Source: Achromobacter spanius
Lineage (GTDB): Bacteria > Pseudomonadota > Gammaproteobacteria > Burkholderiales > Burkholderiaceae_B
Assembly: GCF_002812705.1 (NCBI RefSeq)
Contig: NZ_CP025030.1
Span: forward strand, 3,658,001-3,722,000
Reading direction: 5' to 3'
Length of the DNA: 64,000 nt
Shown here: positions 44,513 to 55,977 of the stretch, one piece after another
Layout of the letters: every line of letters begins with the position of its first letter
Numbering within the stretch: the first letter of the stretch is position 1
The notes under the pieces: generated by a model
The model's database searches: none
What the model was told of the DNA's origin: nothing
What the model saw: the letters and a program-made list of their open reading frames with translations, nothing else
Made by a program: the position numbers and the translations under genes

Positions 44513-45382
44513 GTGTTGATTGTTATCGGTTTTCTCGTGGTGATCGTGTCGGTCGTCGGCAGCTTCATAGCGCTGGGCGGCCACTTGGGCGCGCTTTACC
44601 AGCCCTTCGAGCTGACGCTGATCTTTGGTGCGGCCTTTGGGGCTTTTCTGGCCGGCAACAGCAAAAAGTCGCTGATGCTGGTGAAGGCGGCGCTGCCCGA
44701 CGCGCTGAAAAGTTCGCGCTACAGCAAAGACGTGTACATGGAGCTGATGGCTCTCTTGTATGTGTTGCTGAACAAAGCGCGTCGTGAAGGCCTGATGGCC
44801 ATCGAATCGCATATTGAAGACCCGGCGTCCAGCCCGATCTTCAGCGAATATCCTCGCATCGCCAAAGACGCGAAGCTCATGGAGTTCATTACGGACTACC
44901 TGCGCATCATGATCAGCGGCAACATGAGCTCGTTTGAAATCGAAACGCTCATGGACGAGGAAATCGAGACCTATCGCCATGAACGGGAAGTGCCCGCGCA
45001 TGCGCTGCAGCAGATGGCCGACGGCCTGCCGGCCTTCGGTATCGTGGCCGCGGTGCTGGGCGTGATCAAGGCGCTGGCCGCCGTGGACCAGCCGCCCGCC
45101 ATTCTGGGCGACCTGATCTCCAAGGCCATGGTCGGCACGTTCCTGGGGATTCTGCTGGCGTATGGCTTCGTGGGGCCGCTGGCTTCGCGGGTTGAGCGCC
45201 GCAACGACGAAGCCATGAAAGTGCTGGAATGCATCAAGACCACGTTGCTGGCCAGCATGAACGGCTACCCGCCCCAACTGGCGGTGGAATTTGGCCGCAA
45301 GGTGCTGTTCTCGTCCGTGCGTCCGACCTTTGGTGAGCTGGAAGAGCACGTCCGGCAAACCAAGTCGACCGGCAAGGCCTGA
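44513..45382 (+). CDS. motA: Flagellar stator protein MotA
   Basis: A 289-aa inner-membrane proton-channel stator subunit. The GTG at 44513 gives the canonical start MLIVIGFLVVIVSVVGSFIALGG. Four membrane segments are expected: two near the N terminus, then DGLPAFGIVAAVLGVIKAL and KAMVGTFLGILLAYGFVGPLA. The cytoplasmic loop has the charged stretch that contacts FliG (SKDVYMELMALLYVLLNKARREGLMAIE). An out-of-frame ATG at 44511 is rejected. Forms an operon with motB, 11 bp apart. Confidence 0.94.
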   Translation: MLIVIGFLVVIVSVVGSFIALGGHLGALYQPFELTLIFGAAFGAFLAGNSKKSLMLVKAALPDALKSSRYSKDVYMELMALLYVLLNKARREGLMAIESHIEDPASSPIFSEYPRIAKDAKLMEFITDYLRIMISGNMSSFEIETLMDEEIETYRHEREVPAHALQQMADGLPAFGIVAAVLGVIKALAAVDQPPAILGDLISKAMVGTFLGILLAYGFVGPLASRVERRNDEAMKVLECIKTTLLASMNGYPPQLAVEFGRKVLFSSVRPTFGELEEHVRQTKSTGKA

Positions 45383-45393
45383 CGGAGCGGGCC

Positions 45394-46383
45394 ATGAGCA
45401 CGGTAAACAATCACCGTGTGGTGATCCGCCGCAAGAAGGTCAAGGGCGGCGGACACCACGGCGGAAGCTGGAAAATCGCCTACGCCGACTTCATCACCGC
45501 GATGATGGCGTTCTTTCTGGTGCTGTGGCTGATCAGCATCGTGCCACGCGAAGAACTCAAGGGCATCGCGGAATATTTCCGCATGCCCCTGCGCGTGGCG
45601 ATCACGGGCGGGCCCAGCAGCTCGGCCGAGACCAGCGCGGTGCCGGGCGGCGGGCGCGACCCCTTGCGCAGCGAAGGCGATGTGCGCAAAGGCCAGGGCA
45701 ACCGGGTTGAATCCCAGCCCATGGGCGACGCCGAACGGCGCGAGCAGCACCGCCTGGAAAACCTGAAAAAGCGCCTTGAGAACGTCATCGAGACCAGCCC
45801 CGTCCTGAAAAGCTTCAGGCCGCAACTGCTGATCGACCTGACGACGGAAGGCCTGCGCATTCAGATCATCGACAACCAGAACCGCCCCATGTTCGCGACC
45901 GGCCGCGCCGAAGTGCAGTCGTACATGCGCGACATTCTGCGCGAGCTGGGACCGGTGCTGAATGAACTGCCCAACAAGGTCAGCATCTCGGGCCACACCG
46001 ACGCCTCGCAGTACGCGCGCGGCGAACGTGCCTATAGCAACTGGGAATTGTCGGCGGACCGCGCCAATGCCTCGCGCCAGGAATTGGTGGCCGGCGGCAT
46101 GAACGAAAGCAAGGTCATGCGCATCCAGGGTCTGTCTTCCAGCATGAGTCTGGTTAAAGATGATCCGTATGCAGCCGTTAATAGACGTATCAGCCTCGTG
46201 GTGCTCAATATGAACACCCAGAAGCGCATCGAAAGCGAGAACGCCGCCGCGGCGGACATCAGTGCCAAAGATGCCCGCGAGGTGGGGACGGCCGTGGAGG
46301 CGGCGCAAGCCGCCGTCCAGGCCGCGACGGCAACCAATCAAGGCGAAGCGGCAAATGCGCCGCCGGTTCAGGGGGTTCGATAG
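45394..46383 (+). CDS. motB: Flagellar stator protein MotB
   Basis: A 329-aa stator partner anchored to peptidoglycan. The basic N terminus is followed by one membrane helix, IAYADFITAMMAFFLVLWLISIV, with the essential proton-carrying Asp32. The periplasmic OmpA-like domain spans about residues 145-280 (QNRPMFATGRAEVQSYMRDILRELGPVLNELPNKVSISGHTDAS ... ELSADRANASRQELV). The last ~45 residues are an Ala/Glu-rich tail. The next gene starts 2 bp after its stop. Confidence 0.95.
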   Translation: MSTVNNHRVVIRRKKVKGGGHHGGSWKIAYADFITAMMAFFLVLWLISIVPREELKGIAEYFRMPLRVAITGGPSSSAETSAVPGGGRDPLRSEGDVRKGQGNRVESQPMGDAERREQHRLENLKKRLENVIETSPVLKSFRPQLLIDLTTEGLRIQIIDNQNRPMFATGRAEVQSYMRDILRELGPVLNELPNKVSISGHTDASQYARGERAYSNWELSADRANASRQELVAGGMNESKVMRIQGLSSSMSLVKDDPYAAVNRRISLVVLNMNTQKRIESENAAAADISAKDAREVGTAVEAAQAAVQAATATNQGEAANAPPVQGVR

Positions 46384-46385
46384 CA

Positions 46386-46766
46386 ATGGCGGCAACGATT
46401 CTGGTGGCGGACGACTCGGCGACGATGCGCATGATCGTCCAGGCGACGTTGACGGGCGCGGGATGGAAGGTGTTGACGGCCGGCAACGGCCAGGAAGCGC
46501 TGGATGTGGCCAAGAGCCACCCGGTGGACCTGGTGGTCAGCGACTGGAACATGCCCGTCAAGGGCGGGCTGGAGCTGATCCAGGGCCTGCGTGAACTGGA
46601 CCAGTACCTGGATGTGCCGGTGCTGGTGCTGACCACCGAAGACGATGTGGATAGCAAAATGGCCGCTCGGGATCTGGGCGTTTGTGGCTGGCTGTCCAAG
46701 CCGGTCGACCCCGATGTGCTGGTGGAATTGGCGACCGAGCTGCTCGATGAGCAGGCCGGCGCGTAA
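46386..46766 (+). CDS. Single-domain CheY-like response regulator upstream of cheA
   Basis: A 126-aa stand-alone receiver. Acidic pair Asp9/Asp10 (VADDSATMR), phospho-acceptor Asp53 ([12 protein letters not shown]), Thr in LVLTTEDDVDSK and Lys105 in GWLSKPVDPDV are all present. It is distinct from the cheY paralogue at 53248. It abuts motB (2 bp) and precedes cheA by 30 bp, so it is co-expressed with the chemotaxis kinase. It could be a phosphate sink or a second output; not decidable here. Confidence 0.88.
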   Translation: MAATILVADDSATMRMIVQATLTGAGWKVLTAGNGQEALDVAKSHPVDLVVSDWNMPVKGGLELIQGLRELDQYLDVPVLVLTTEDDVDSKMAARDLGVCGWLSKPVDPDVLVELATELLDEQAGA

Positions 46767-46796
46767 AGCAGGTTCATTTATGAAGGCGTACGGGTC

Positions 46797-48941
46797 ATGA
46801 GTTCTGGTTTGGACCTCAGTCAGTTTTACGAGACCTTTTTCGATGAGGCGGACGAGCTGCTCGCGCAGATGGAGCAGCTGCTGCTTGAACTCGACGTGGG
46901 TTCTCCCGATATCGAACAGCTCAATGCCATCTTCCGCGCGGCCCACTCCATCAAGGGCGGCGCGGCGACATTCGGCTGTTTTACGCAGTTGGCGGGTACC
47001 ACCCACCTGCTTGAAAACCTTCTGGACGCAATCCGCCGTGGCGAAATGGCGCTGCGTACGGACATGATTGATATTTTCTTGGAAACGAAAGACGTGCTCA
47101 AAAGCCAACTGGATGCCTATCGGGCCTCCGAAGAGCCCGATGAAGCCGTGTTTGAGCGTATCTGCGCCGTCTTGAGGCAGTTGGCGCTGGAGCATAAGGA
47201 CCCCGCCGCGGCCGTGGCCGCGCCGGCGGCGCCTGCTCCCGTGGCTGCTCCGGCTCCCGCGCCCGCGCCTGTCGTGGCTGCTCCGGCCCCCGCGCCCGAA
47301 CCCGAACCCCAACCCGTCACGCAGGCCGCCGCCGCCGGCGACTTGCCGCTCAAAGTCAGGATCACCAAGGTGTCCGACAAGGACGCGGCGTCCCTGCTTG
47401 AAGAAATGGGCAACCTGGGCAACGTGCGCGCAAGCGAACGTGCCAATGGCGCCCTGACCGTGTGGATGGACAGCACCTGCACGCCGGACGACATTGAAGC
47501 GGTGTGTTGCTTCATTGTGGATGGTGACCAGCTTTCCATCAGCCGCGAAGCCGCACCCGCCGCCCAGGCCACCACCCCGGTGGCCGAGCCGGTGGCAACT
47601 GCCCCCGCGCCGGTGGCAGCGCCTGCGCCTGCGCCCGTAGCGGCAGAGCCCGTGCCGACGGTGGCGGATACCGTCGCAGCGGCCGAGGCCATCACGCAAG
47701 CCGCTGCCCGCGCATCGCGTCCGGCGGCACCCGCGCACGCCGACAAGGAATCCACCTCCATTCGTGTGGGCGTGGAAAAAGTCGACCAGGTGATCAACCT
47801 GGTGGGCGAACTGGTCATCACGCAGGCCATGCTGGCGCAAACGGCCTCCACGCTGGACCCCGTCCTGCACGACCGCCTGCTCAACGGCATGGAACAGTTG
47901 GAACGCAACGCCCGTGACCTGCAGGAAGCGGTGATGTCCATCCGCATGATGCCGATGGACTACGTGTTCAGCCGCTTTCCGCGTCTGGTGCGCGACATTG
48001 CCGGCAAGATGGGCAAGCAGATCGAACTGCAAACCTACGGCCGCGCCACCGAGCTGGACAAGAGCCTGATCGAACGCATCATCGACCCGCTGACGCACTT
48101 GGTGCGCAACAGCCTGGACCACGGTATCGAAACGCCCGAAAAGCGTATCGCCGCGGGCAAGGATCCGGTCGGTCAACTGGTGTTGTCCGCGCAACACAAC
48201 GGCGGCAACATCGTGATCGAAGTCAGCGATGACGGCGGCGGCCTGAGCCGCGAAAAGATCCTGAAGAAGGCCATGGCCCAGGGCATGGCCGTCAACGAGA
48301 ATTCGCCTGACGATGAAATCTGGCAACTGATTTTCGCGCCGGGTTTCTCCACCGCCGAAAAGGTCACGGACATCTCGGGCCGTGGCGTGGGCATGGACGT
48401 GGTGCGCCGGAACATCCAGGACATGGGTGGCCATGTGCAGTTGTCGTGCGAGCCGGGCAACGGCACCACGACGCGCATCGTGCTGCCGCTGACGCTGGCC
48501 ATTCTGGACGGCATGTCGGTGCGCGTGGGTGAAGAAACCTTCATCCTGCCGCTGAACCATGTAACGGAATCGCTGCAACCCACCAACGACCAGATCTACT
48601 CGGTGGCGGGTAACGAGCGCGTGATGCATGTGCGTGGCGAATACCTGCCGCTGGTGGAAATGCATCGTGTGTTCTCGGTCAGCCAGGCGCAGACCGATCC
48701 CACGCAGGCCATCGCCGTCATCATGCAGGCCGAAGACCGCCGTTTTGCGCTGTTGGTGGATCACCTGATCGGCCAGCACCAGGTGGTGGTGAAGAATCTT
48801 GAGTCCAACTACCGCAAGGTTCCCGGCATCTCGGCGGCCACCATCCTGGGTGATGGCAGCGTGGCCCTGATTGTTGACGTATTTGCGCTTGCGCGCGCCA
48901 ACCGTGAACGTTGGTCGCAGCCCGAAGCCATTTTGAATTGA
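46797..48941 (+). CDS. cheA: Chemotaxis histidine kinase CheA
   Basis: A 714-aa cytoplasmic kinase that phosphorylates CheY and CheB. P1 (residues 1-105) carries the phospho-His50 in [15 protein letters not shown]. An Ala/Pro-rich linker (about 135-175) is followed by a P2-like domain ([26 protein letters not shown]) and a second Ala/Pro linker. P3 dimerisation starts near [27 protein letters not shown]4 kinase has [17 protein letters not shown] and [21 protein letters not shown]5 ([14 protein letters not shown] to end) is CheW-like. Length and order are normal. Confidence 0.96.
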   Translation: MSSGLDLSQFYETFFDEADELLAQMEQLLLELDVGSPDIEQLNAIFRAAHSIKGGAATFGCFTQLAGTTHLLENLLDAIRRGEMALRTDMIDIFLETKDVLKSQLDAYRASEEPDEAVFERICAVLRQLALEHKDPAAAVAAPAAPAPVAAPAPAPAPVVAAPAPAPEPEPQPVTQAAAAGDLPLKVRITKVSDKDAASLLEEMGNLGNVRASERANGALTVWMDSTCTPDDIEAVCCFIVDGDQLSISREAAPAAQATTPVAEPVATAPAPVAAPAPAPVAAEPVPTVADTVAAAEAITQAAARASRPAAPAHADKESTSIRVGVEKVDQVINLVGELVITQAMLAQTASTLDPVLHDRLLNGMEQLERNARDLQEAVMSIRMMPMDYVFSRFPRLVRDIAGKMGKQIELQTYGRATELDKSLIERIIDPLTHLVRNSLDHGIETPEKRIAAGKDPVGQLVLSAQHNGGNIVIEVSDDGGGLSREKILKKAMAQGMAVNENSPDDEIWQLIFAPGFSTAEKVTDISGRGVGMDVVRRNIQDMGGHVQLSCEPGNGTTTRIVLPLTLAILDGMSVRVGEETFILPLNHVTESLQPTNDQIYSVAGNERVMHVRGEYLPLVEMHRVFSVSQAQTDPTQAIAVIMQAEDRRFALLVDHLIGQHQVVVKNLESNYRKVPGISAATILGDGSVALIVDVFALARANRERWSQPEAILN

Positions 48942-48957
48942 TGGAGCATTAAAAATC

Positions 48958-49458
48958 ATGGCAGCCAAACCGCAAGCGCAATCCGCGCGCAACGAAGATG
49001 TCGGCAGCGAATTCCTCGTCTTCACGCTGGGCGACGAAGAGTACGGCATCGACATCCTGAAAGTGCAGGAAATCCGGGGCTACGACGCCGACACGGTGAC
49101 TCGCATCGCCAACGTTCCGACCTTCATCAAGGGCGTGACGAACCTGCGCGGCATCATCGTTCCCATCGTCGACCTGCGTATCAAGTTCAACCTGGGCCGC
49201 GTTGACTACAACGAGCAGACCGTCGTCATCATCCTCAACCTGGATCGCCGCGTGGTCGGCATCGTGGTTGATGGCGTGTCCGACGTGCTGATGTTGAACG
49301 CCGGCCAGATTCGTCCGGCGCCGGAATTCGGCGCCACCTTGTCGACCGAATACCTGACCGGTCTGGGCACGGTGGACGAGCGCATGCTCATCCTGGTCGA
49401 TATCGAAAAGATGATGACCAGCGACGAAATGGCGCTGGTGGAGAAGGTCGCCTCCTGA
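48958..49458 (+). CDS. cheW: Chemotaxis coupling protein CheW
   Basis: A 166-aa adaptor linking chemoreceptors to CheA. The SH3-like core is clear: [53 protein letters not shown] and [17 protein letters not shown]. Located 16 bp after cheA. Confidence 0.96.
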   Translation: MAAKPQAQSARNEDVGSEFLVFTLGDEEYGIDILKVQEIRGYDADTVTRIANVPTFIKGVTNLRGIIVPIVDLRIKFNLGRVDYNEQTVVIILNLDRRVVGIVVDGVSDVLMLNAGQIRPAPEFGATLSTEYLTGLGTVDERMLILVDIEKMMTSDEMALVEKVAS

Positions 49459-49551
49459 TCGGAGTTTGACCGGAACGCGGGGTAGAGGCGCCATATTCAA
49501 TCCGATGTGGCGCTTTCCTTTAACGATTGCAGTCAAAGGGTGGTTCTTGAG

Positions 49552-51255
49552 ATGCGCAAGTTTTTCGCGAACATGACGATACGCAGCAGCCTGTTGTGGG
49601 TGCTGGCGTTCTTCTCATTCATGTTGGTGATTGGGGCGGCGCTAGGCGTGTTGTCCCTGCGCATCAGCAATGGAACCCTGGCCGAGATCAAGCAGTCGCA
49701 GGAACTGAATGACGCGGTGAGCCGGGTCGTGTCCAGCTACAAGGACACGATGAGCGGCCTGGGCCGCGCGGCGACCGCCAACTATGCGGACATCGTGGGC
49801 AGTGTCGGTCAAGCCACCTTGCTGACACAGGGCCTGTCGGCGGAAGCCACCGGGCTGCTGGAACGCGCCAAGGGGTCCATGAACAAGGGCCAGGCGGAAT
49901 TCGAGTACTACAAGACGCTGCCCCAGCCCCCGGACGCCGTCGAGTCGCTGAAGGAAATTGAAGCGTCCTACGCCATGCTGGTGCAGCAAGGCTTGAACCC
50001 GCTGGTGGCCGCCCTGGAAAAGGCCGACATGCCGGCCTACCAGAAGCAGGTCCAGACGGTGCAAGACGCGCTGGAAGGGCGTTTTTCACGCGCCATCGAG
50101 GGCTTTGATTTCTGGCGCGCCAGCAAGATGCTGGACGCGCATGACGTGGCGCAGGTGCGCTACCAATTCGTGTTGATCGCGGTGGCCGCGGGCGGTGTGA
50201 TCGCCGCGCTGCTGGTGTTTGCCACCTATATCTTCCTGCGCCGCCGCGTGCTGCAGCCCTTGAAAGAAGCTGGCCAGCACTTCGACCGCATCGCGGGCGG
50301 TGACCTGACCGCCCGGGTGGAGGCGCGCAACACCAATGAAATCGGCCAGTTGTTCGCCGCCCTGAAGCGCATGCAGGAAAGCCTGACGCGCACGGTGGCG
50401 ACGGTGCGCCGTGGCGTGGATGAAATCAACGTGGGCTCGCATGAAATCGCGGCCGGCAACACCGACCTGTCCAGCCGCACGGAACAGCAGGCGGCGTCCC
50501 TTGAGGAAACCGCCGCGTCCATGGAAGAGCTGGCCTCTACCGTGAAGCAGAATGCCGACAACGCGCGCCAGGCCAACCAGTTGGCGGCCAGCGCGTCGGA
50601 CGTGGCCGAGCGCGGCGGTTCTGCGGTGTCGGAAGTGGTGACCACCATGCACGACATTTCGGCCAGCTCGCGCAAGATCTCCGAGATTGTTTCCGTCATC
50701 GACGGCATCGCGTTCCAGACCAACATCCTGGCGCTGAACGCCGCCGTGGAAGCGGCACGCGCGGGCGAGCAGGGCAAGGGTTTCGCGGTGGTGGCGGGCG
50801 AAGTGCGCTCGCTGGCGCAACGCAGCGCGCAAGCCGCCAAGGAAATCAAGGGCTTGATCGAAGACTCGGTCACGAAGGTGGGCGCGGGTTCTCAGCAGGT
50901 GGAACGCGCGGGTGCAACGATGCAGGAAATCGTGGCATCGGTGAAGCGCGTGACGGACATCATGGGCGAGATCTCGGCAGCGTCCGAAGAACAGTCCAGC
51001 GGTATTGACCAGGTCAACCGCGCCGTGTCGCAGATGGACGAAGTGACGCAACAGAACGCGGCGCTGGTGGAAGAAGCGGCGGCCGCGGCCGGCTCGCTGC
51101 AAGAGCAGGCGGAACGCCTGGCGCAAGCCGTGGCGGTGTTCAAGATCAATGCGGGCGAAGTCATCGAGGTGCCGGCGCAACGCCTGTCTTCGGTGCGATC
51201 GTCCGATGAAGACTCTCGCTTGCAAGCGCACGATGCGCTTGCGCTTGGGCACTGA
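49552..51255 (+). CDS. Methyl-accepting chemotaxis protein (Tar/Tsr-like topology)
   Basis: A 567-aa transmembrane chemoreceptor. The ATG at 49552 gives [36 protein letters not shown] (TM1). A four-helix periplasmic ligand domain (about 40-190) precedes TM2 ([24 protein letters not shown]), a HAMP domain ([28 protein letters not shown]) and the signalling domain with the hairpin tip [55 protein letters not shown]. No C-terminal NWETF-type CheR/CheB docking pentapeptide is seen; it ends ALALGH. The ligand is unknown. Confidence 0.93.
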   Translation: MRKFFANMTIRSSLLWVLAFFSFMLVIGAALGVLSLRISNGTLAEIKQSQELNDAVSRVVSSYKDTMSGLGRAATANYADIVGSVGQATLLTQGLSAEATGLLERAKGSMNKGQAEFEYYKTLPQPPDAVESLKEIEASYAMLVQQGLNPLVAALEKADMPAYQKQVQTVQDALEGRFSRAIEGFDFWRASKMLDAHDVAQVRYQFVLIAVAAGGVIAALLVFATYIFLRRRVLQPLKEAGQHFDRIAGGDLTARVEARNTNEIGQLFAALKRMQESLTRTVATVRRGVDEINVGSHEIAAGNTDLSSRTEQQAASLEETAASMEELASTVKQNADNARQANQLAASASDVAERGGSAVSEVVTTMHDISASSRKISEIVSVIDGIAFQTNILALNAAVEAARAGEQGKGFAVVAGEVRSLAQRSAQAAKEIKGLIEDSVTKVGAGSQQVERAGATMQEIVASVKRVTDIMGEISAASEEQSSGIDQVNRAVSQMDEVTQQNAALVEEAAAAAGSLQEQAERLAQAVAVFKINAGEVIEVPAQRLSSVRSSDEDSRLQAHDALALGH

Positions 51256-51263
51256 GGAATCGC

Positions 51264-52118
51264 GTGGCAACTGCGGCAACCCAGGCGCCGTCCATTTCGG
51301 TGGACCGCCAATTCGATTTTCGCGACGCGGACTTTTCCCGCGTCCGCAAGATGATCCACGCGCGCGCGGGCATCTCGCTGGGCACGCACAAGCGTGAAAT
51401 GGTCTACAGCCGCCTGGCCAGGCGTTTGCGCGCTCTGGGCCGCCAGGACTTCGGCAGCTATCTGGACCAGTTGGAGCACGAACCCGACGCGCACGAATGG
51501 GAAGAATTCGTCAATGCGTTGACGACCAACCTGACCGCGTTCTTCCGCGAATCGCACCACTTTCCCATCCTGGCCGACTTCGCGCAAAAGCGCGGCGGCC
51601 CGGTGTCCGTATGGTGCTGTGCCGCGTCCACGGGCGAAGAGCCGTACTCCATTGCAATGACCCTGGTCGAAGCCCTGGGGCCGCGCGCGTCATCGTCCAC
51701 GGTGCTGGCCACCGACATCGACACCAATGTGCTGAACCGCGCGCGCGCCGCCGTGTACCCCGCCGAGCGCGTGGCGAAGATGGAAGACGAGCGCCTGCGC
51801 CGCTTCTTCCTGAAAGGCCGTGGCGCCAACGCCGGCCAGGTGCGGGTGCGGCCCGAGATCGCCGACATGGTGCGGTACGAAACCTTGAACCTGTTGGCGC
51901 CGTCATGGCCGATCAACGAAAAGTTCGACGTGATCTTCTGCCGCAACGTGATGATTTATTTTGACAAGCCGACGCAGGCGAAGATTCTGGAGCGCTTTGC
52001 GCCGCTGCTCAAGCCGGGCGGCCTGCTGTTTGCCGGGCACTCCGAGAACTTCACCTACATCAGCCGGGATTTTCGTCTGCGCGGGCAGACCGTCTACGAA
52101 TGTGCGAGTAAGGCCTGA
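51264..52118 (+). CDS. cheR: Chemoreceptor methyltransferase CheR
   Basis: A 284-aa SAM-dependent glutamate methyltransferase. The N-terminal CheR domain has [43 protein letters not shown]. The catalytic domain has [54 protein letters not shown] and [22 protein letters not shown]. The start is a GTG at 51264. It lies 8 bp after the chemoreceptor gene. No cheD lies between cheR and cheB. Confidence 0.95.
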   Translation: MATAATQAPSISVDRQFDFRDADFSRVRKMIHARAGISLGTHKREMVYSRLARRLRALGRQDFGSYLDQLEHEPDAHEWEEFVNALTTNLTAFFRESHHFPILADFAQKRGGPVSVWCCAASTGEEPYSIAMTLVEALGPRASSSTVLATDIDTNVLNRARAAVYPAERVAKMEDERLRRFFLKGRGANAGQVRVRPEIADMVRYETLNLLAPSWPINEKFDVIFCRNVMIYFDKPTQAKILERFAPLLKPGGLLFAGHSENFTYISRDFRLRGQTVYECASKA

Positions 52119-52138
52119 ATGGGCCAAGGCAGCAAACA

Positions 52139-53197
52139 ATGAAAAAAATAAGCGTTTTGTGTGTAGACGACTCCGCGTTGGTGCGCGGGCTGATGACCGA
52201 AATCATCAACAGCCAGCCCGACATGGAAGTGGTCGCGACCGCGCCCGACCCCTTGGTGGCGCGCGACCTGATCAAGCGCCACAACCCGGACGTGCTGACG
52301 CTGGACGTGGAAATGCCCCGCATGGACGGGCTGGATTTTCTTGAAAAGCTGATGCGCCTGCGGCCGATGCCGGTGGTGATGGTGTCGTCCCTGACCGAAC
52401 GCGGCGGCGAAATCACGCTGCGCGCGCTGGAACTGGGCGCGATCGACTTCGTGACCAAGCCCAAGCTGGGCATTCGCGACGGCCTGCTGGAATACACCGA
52501 GATCATCGCGGACAAGATCCGCGCGGCCTCGCGCGCCAAGCTTCGCGCGCCCACGCCGCACGCGGCGCAGGCAGCGCCCGCGCCGATGTTGCGCCGCCCG
52601 CTGTCCAGCTCGGAAAAACTGGTTATCGTGGGCGCGTCCACGGGCGGCACCGAAGCCATCCGCGAAGTACTGCAACCCTTGCCGCCGGACAGCCCGGCGA
52701 TCCTGATCACGCAGCACATGCCCGCCGGCTTTACCCGTTCGTTCGCGCAGCGGCTGGATGCGCTGTGCGCGGTGACGGTGCGCGAAGCGGTCCATGGCGA
52801 CCGCGTGCTGCCGGGCCACGTATACCTGGCGCCGGGCGGCGAGATGCACATGCGCCTGGGCCGCAGCGGCGCCAACTACGTGATCGAGCTTGAAGCCAGC
52901 GAACCCGTCAACCGCCACCGCCCGTCGGTGGATGTGTTGTTCAATTCCGCCGCCGTGGCCGCGGGCAAGAACGCCATCGGCGTCATCCTGACCGGCATGG
53001 GGAAAGACGGCGCGGCCGGCATGCTGGCCATGCACCGCGCGGGCGCGCACACCATTGCGCAAGACGAAGCCAGTTGTGTGGTGTTCGGCATGCCCCGCGA
53101 AGCCATCGCCATTGGCGCCGCGGATGAAGTGGTTGCGCTGTCGGCGATTAGCGAACGCATTCTGACTCGCCTGGGCGACCGTGGGCACCGCGTTTGA
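52139..53197 (+). CDS. cheB: Chemotaxis methylesterase/glutamine deamidase CheB
   Basis: A 352-aa response regulator. The receiver (1-120) has Asp10/Asp11 and phospho-acceptor Asp56 in [15 protein letters not shown]. The esterase domain has catalytic Ser167 ([11 protein letters not shown]), His193 (ITQHMPAGF) and the Asp in [12 protein letters not shown]. With no cheD in the window, CheB may also do receptor deamidation, as in E. coli; this is inference. Confidence 0.96.
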   Translation: MKKISVLCVDDSALVRGLMTEIINSQPDMEVVATAPDPLVARDLIKRHNPDVLTLDVEMPRMDGLDFLEKLMRLRPMPVVMVSSLTERGGEITLRALELGAIDFVTKPKLGIRDGLLEYTEIIADKIRAASRAKLRAPTPHAAQAAPAPMLRRPLSSSEKLVIVGASTGGTEAIREVLQPLPPDSPAILITQHMPAGFTRSFAQRLDALCAVTVREAVHGDRVLPGHVYLAPGGEMHMRLGRSGANYVIELEASEPVNRHRPSVDVLFNSAAVAAGKNAIGVILTGMGKDGAAGMLAMHRAGAHTIAQDEASCVVFGMPREAIAIGAADEVVALSAISERILTRLGDRGHRV

Positions 53198-53247
53198 CGC
53201 GACTGCACCCACGATCGGTCTCAAGCAAATTTCTTCTGGAGTGAAAG

Positions 53248-53637
53248 ATGGTAGACAAGGGCATCAAGATTCTGGTGGTGGATGACTTCCCCACCATGCG
53301 ACGAATCATTCGCAACCTGCTCAAAGAGCTGGGTTTCGAGAACGTGGACGAGGCTGAGGACGGCGCGATCGGGCTTGAGAAGCTGCGCAACGGCGGTTTC
53401 CAATTCGTCGTGTCCGACTGGAACATGCCCAACCTGGACGGCCTGGAAATGCTCAAGCAGATTCGCGCCGACGCATCGCTGGCCTCGCTGCCGGTGCTGA
53501 TGGTGACGGCCGAAGCCAAGAAGGAAAACATCGTGGCGGCGGCTCAGGCCGGCGCCAACGGTTACGTGGTCAAGCCTTTCACCGCGGCAACGCTGGAAGA
53601 AAAGCTCACCAAGATCTTCGAGAAAATAGCCGGCTGA
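53248..53637 (+). CDS. cheY: Chemotaxis response regulator CheY
   Basis: A 129-aa flagellar-switch regulator. The E. coli landmarks are conserved at the same positions: Asp12, Asp13, Asp57 ([16 protein letters not shown]), Thr87 ([11 protein letters not shown]) and Lys109 ([16 protein letters not shown]). It is followed 8 bp later by its phosphatase gene cheZ. Confidence 0.96.
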   Translation: MVDKGIKILVVDDFPTMRRIIRNLLKELGFENVDEAEDGAIGLEKLRNGGFQFVVSDWNMPNLDGLEMLKQIRADASLASLPVLMVTAEAKKENIVAAAQAGANGYVVKPFTAATLEEKLTKIFEKIAG

Positions 53638-53645
53638 GGTGTGCA

Positions 53646-54281
53646 ATGAGCCCCACGGAACAAGTTGAAGCCGCCGCCGAGAATCCGGATCTGATCCACC
53701 GAATTGCCTCGCTGACGCGCATGCTGCGTGACAGCATGCGCGAACTGGGCCTGGATCAGGCCATCAAGGACGCGGCCAATGCCATCCCCGATGCGCGCGA
53801 TCGCCTGCGCTACGTGGCCCAGATGACCGAGCAAGCCGCCAACCGCGTGCTGAACGCGACCGAGCAGGCCGGCCCCATCCAGGATGGCATGTCGCGCTCG
53901 GCCCAGGCGCTGGATAGCCGCTGGCAGCAGTGGTACGACCAACCGCTGGAAATGCCCGAAGCGCGCGAACTGGTGAAAGACACGCGCGCCTTCCTGGCGG
54001 ACGTGCCCAAGCAGACGCAGCAGACCCAGTCCAAGCTGATGGAAATCATCATGGCGCAGGATTTCCAGGACCTTACGGGCCAGGTGATCATGCGCATGAT
54101 GGACGTGGTGGGCGCGATTGAACGCGAGCTGCTGCAGGTGCTGCTGGACAACGTGCCGCAGGAACGCCGCGACGAAGCCAACAGCCTGTTGAACGGACCG
54201 CAGATCAGTCCGCAAGGCAAGACGGACGTCGTCACCAGCCAGGATCAGGTTGACGACCTGCTGGCCAGCCTGGGGTTCTGA
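53646..54281 (+). CDS. cheZ: CheY-phosphate phosphatase CheZ
   Basis: A 211-aa coiled-coil phosphatase. The catalytic segment [22 protein letters not shown] and the C-terminal CheY-binding tail ([15 protein letters not shown]) are conserved. The long helical hairpin is consistent with the family. A perfect 7-bp inverted repeat CGCCGGC/GCCGGCG (54293-54316) lies just after it, without a T-run. Confidence 0.94.
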   Translation: MSPTEQVEAAAENPDLIHRIASLTRMLRDSMRELGLDQAIKDAANAIPDARDRLRYVAQMTEQAANRVLNATEQAGPIQDGMSRSAQALDSRWQQWYDQPLEMPEARELVKDTRAFLADVPKQTQQTQSKLMEIIMAQDFQDLTGQVIMRMMDVVGAIERELLQVLLDNVPQERRDEANSLLNGPQISPQGKTDVVTSQDQVDDLLASLGF

Positions 54282-54432
54282 TCGACCCATCGCGCCGGCC
54301 GGCCTGGCCGCCGGCGGCGCGTGCATAGAAGAATAAGCAGGGGGGCCTTGCAGTACGAGACAAGGCGCGCGCCGCGCGCCAGGCAACGGACGCCCACAGA
54401 AGGCGATCCGGGCCAGCACAAGGAGGTCCATC

Positions 54433-55977
54433 ATGGCCAGATCCGAATTCCGCCTGGGCGGTATGTGGGCATTGCTACGTCGCTTGAACCGAGGCGACGG
54501 CACGCTGTCCGAACGTACCTTTTCCCTTAGCCCCGCGGTTTTTTCCCTGCATCGCTTCCTGGCGCGCATGCGCGGGCGCATCGTCACCGTGCGGCAATCC
54601 AGCATCGAAATCGCCTTGAACGCGGCGCGCACGCAATACCAGGCGGGGCGTTGCTCGGTCTTGGCGCAAGAGCAGGCGCGCGCCGCGGGTGCGCTGGCCG
54701 ACAGCGGCGCGCAGATTGCCGCCTTGTCCACGTCCACCTCCACCCATGCGCGCCAGATCGCCGACGTGTCCGGCCATAACCTGCACGCGGCTGAGCAGGC
54801 CTTGTCAGAACTGTCCGACGTGAAGGCGCGCGTGGACCGCATGACCCGTGAGATGGCCGCCTTTACCGACGTGGTGGGCCAGTTGACCTTGCGCGCGCGC
54901 TCGGTGGCCGACATCAGCAAGCTGATCAAGGACATCGCGCTGCAAACGCAGCTGCTGGCCTTGAACGCGGGCGTGGAAGCCGCCAGGGCTGGGGACGCGG
55001 GGCGCGGCTTCGCGGTGGTGGCCAGTGAAGTGGGCCGTCTGGCGGAACGGGTCAATGCCGCCACCAGCGATATCGGGCGCCATACCGTTGAAATGCTGGA
55101 CCTGGTGGACACCACCCAACGCCAGACCGGCACGCTGCGCGAAGACGTGGACGCCTCCGGCGCGGTGCTGGACCGCACTTGCACGGATTTCGAACGCTTC
55201 GTGCGCGATTTCGACAGCATGAACCGGCAGGTCAACGAGGTGGTGCAGGCGATTGGCGAAGTCGACGCCACCAACCACGGCATGAGCCAGGAAGTGGGGC
55301 GCATTGCCGCGCTGAGCGCCGACGTGCTGGATCGCGTGGGCAGCATGTCGAACGAAATCGACCGTATCCGCCGGCAGACGGAAAGCGTGCAGGAGGTGCT
55401 GGCCGATGTGCGCACCGGCAAGACTGCGTTCGACCGCCTGTGCGACACGGTGGAAAGCTTTCAGGCCGCCGCCGAGCGCCTGCTGGACGACGCCCGCCGC
55501 CGTGGCGTGGATGTGTTCGACCGCCATTACCAGCGCATCGCGGGCAGTGAACCGCCGCGCTTTCACACGCGCTATGACCGGGCGATTGACGAGGCCTTGA
55601 CTCAACTGCTGGACGAGGTGCTGGACGCCGTGCCGGGCGGCATCTATACGCTGGTGGTCGACGCCCGGGGCTACGCGCCCGCGCACAACGGCCGGTTTTC
55701 GCACCCGCCCACGGGCGACCCCAAGGTGGACATCGCGCGCTCGCGGCACAAGCGGATCTTCGACGACCCCGTGGGCGCCCGGCTGGCCGCCAATACCGGT
55801 GCAATGCTCTTCCAGACCTATTCGCGCGATACCGGCGAGATCATCAACGATATTTCGATTCCACTGTATTTGGGGTCGGAACACTGGGGCGCGGTCCGCA
55901 TCGGACTGGACTATGTCAGCTTCCAGGCCGCCCTGGACGGCGCGGCGCCGGTGGCCGTACTGCGCAGCGCGGAATAG
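54433..55977 (+). CDS. Soluble methyl-accepting chemotaxis protein with C-terminal sensor domain
   Basis: A 514-aa chemoreceptor-like protein without clear membrane helices. The signalling hairpin is central ([53 protein letters not shown], about 155-210). The region before it lacks a ligand domain. Residues about 370-514 form a separate alpha/beta domain ([75 protein letters not shown]) that looks Cache/PAS-like. So the sensor appears to sit after the signalling tip, the reverse of Tar/Tsr. ATG at 54433 has a perfect AGGAGG. Probably a cytosolic receptor; ligand unknown. Confidence 0.83.
   Translation: MARSEFRLGGMWALLRRLNRGDGTLSERTFSLSPAVFSLHRFLARMRGRIVTVRQSSIEIALNAARTQYQAGRCSVLAQEQARAAGALADSGAQIAALSTSTSTHARQIADVSGHNLHAAEQALSELSDVKARVDRMTREMAAFTDVVGQLTLRARSVADISKLIKDIALQTQLLALNAGVEAARAGDAGRGFAVVASEVGRLAERVNAATSDIGRHTVEMLDLVDTTQRQTGTLREDVDASGAVLDRTCTDFERFVRDFDSMNRQVNEVVQAIGEVDATNHGMSQEVGRIAALSADVLDRVGSMSNEIDRIRRQTESVQEVLADVRTGKTAFDRLCDTVESFQAAAERLLDDARRRGVDVFDRHYQRIAGSEPPRFHTRYDRAIDEALTQLLDEVLDAVPGGIYTLVVDARGYAPAHNGRFSHPPTGDPKVDIARSRHKRIFDDPVGARLAANTGAMLFQTYSRDTGEIINDISIPLYLGSEHWGAVRIGLDYVSFQAALDGAAPVAVLRSAE

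Noticed and set aside
46368..49055. 895-codon antisense frame opposite cheA/cheW
   Set aside because: Same artefact of third-position GC bias; CheA domains on the plus strand are complete and unmistakable.
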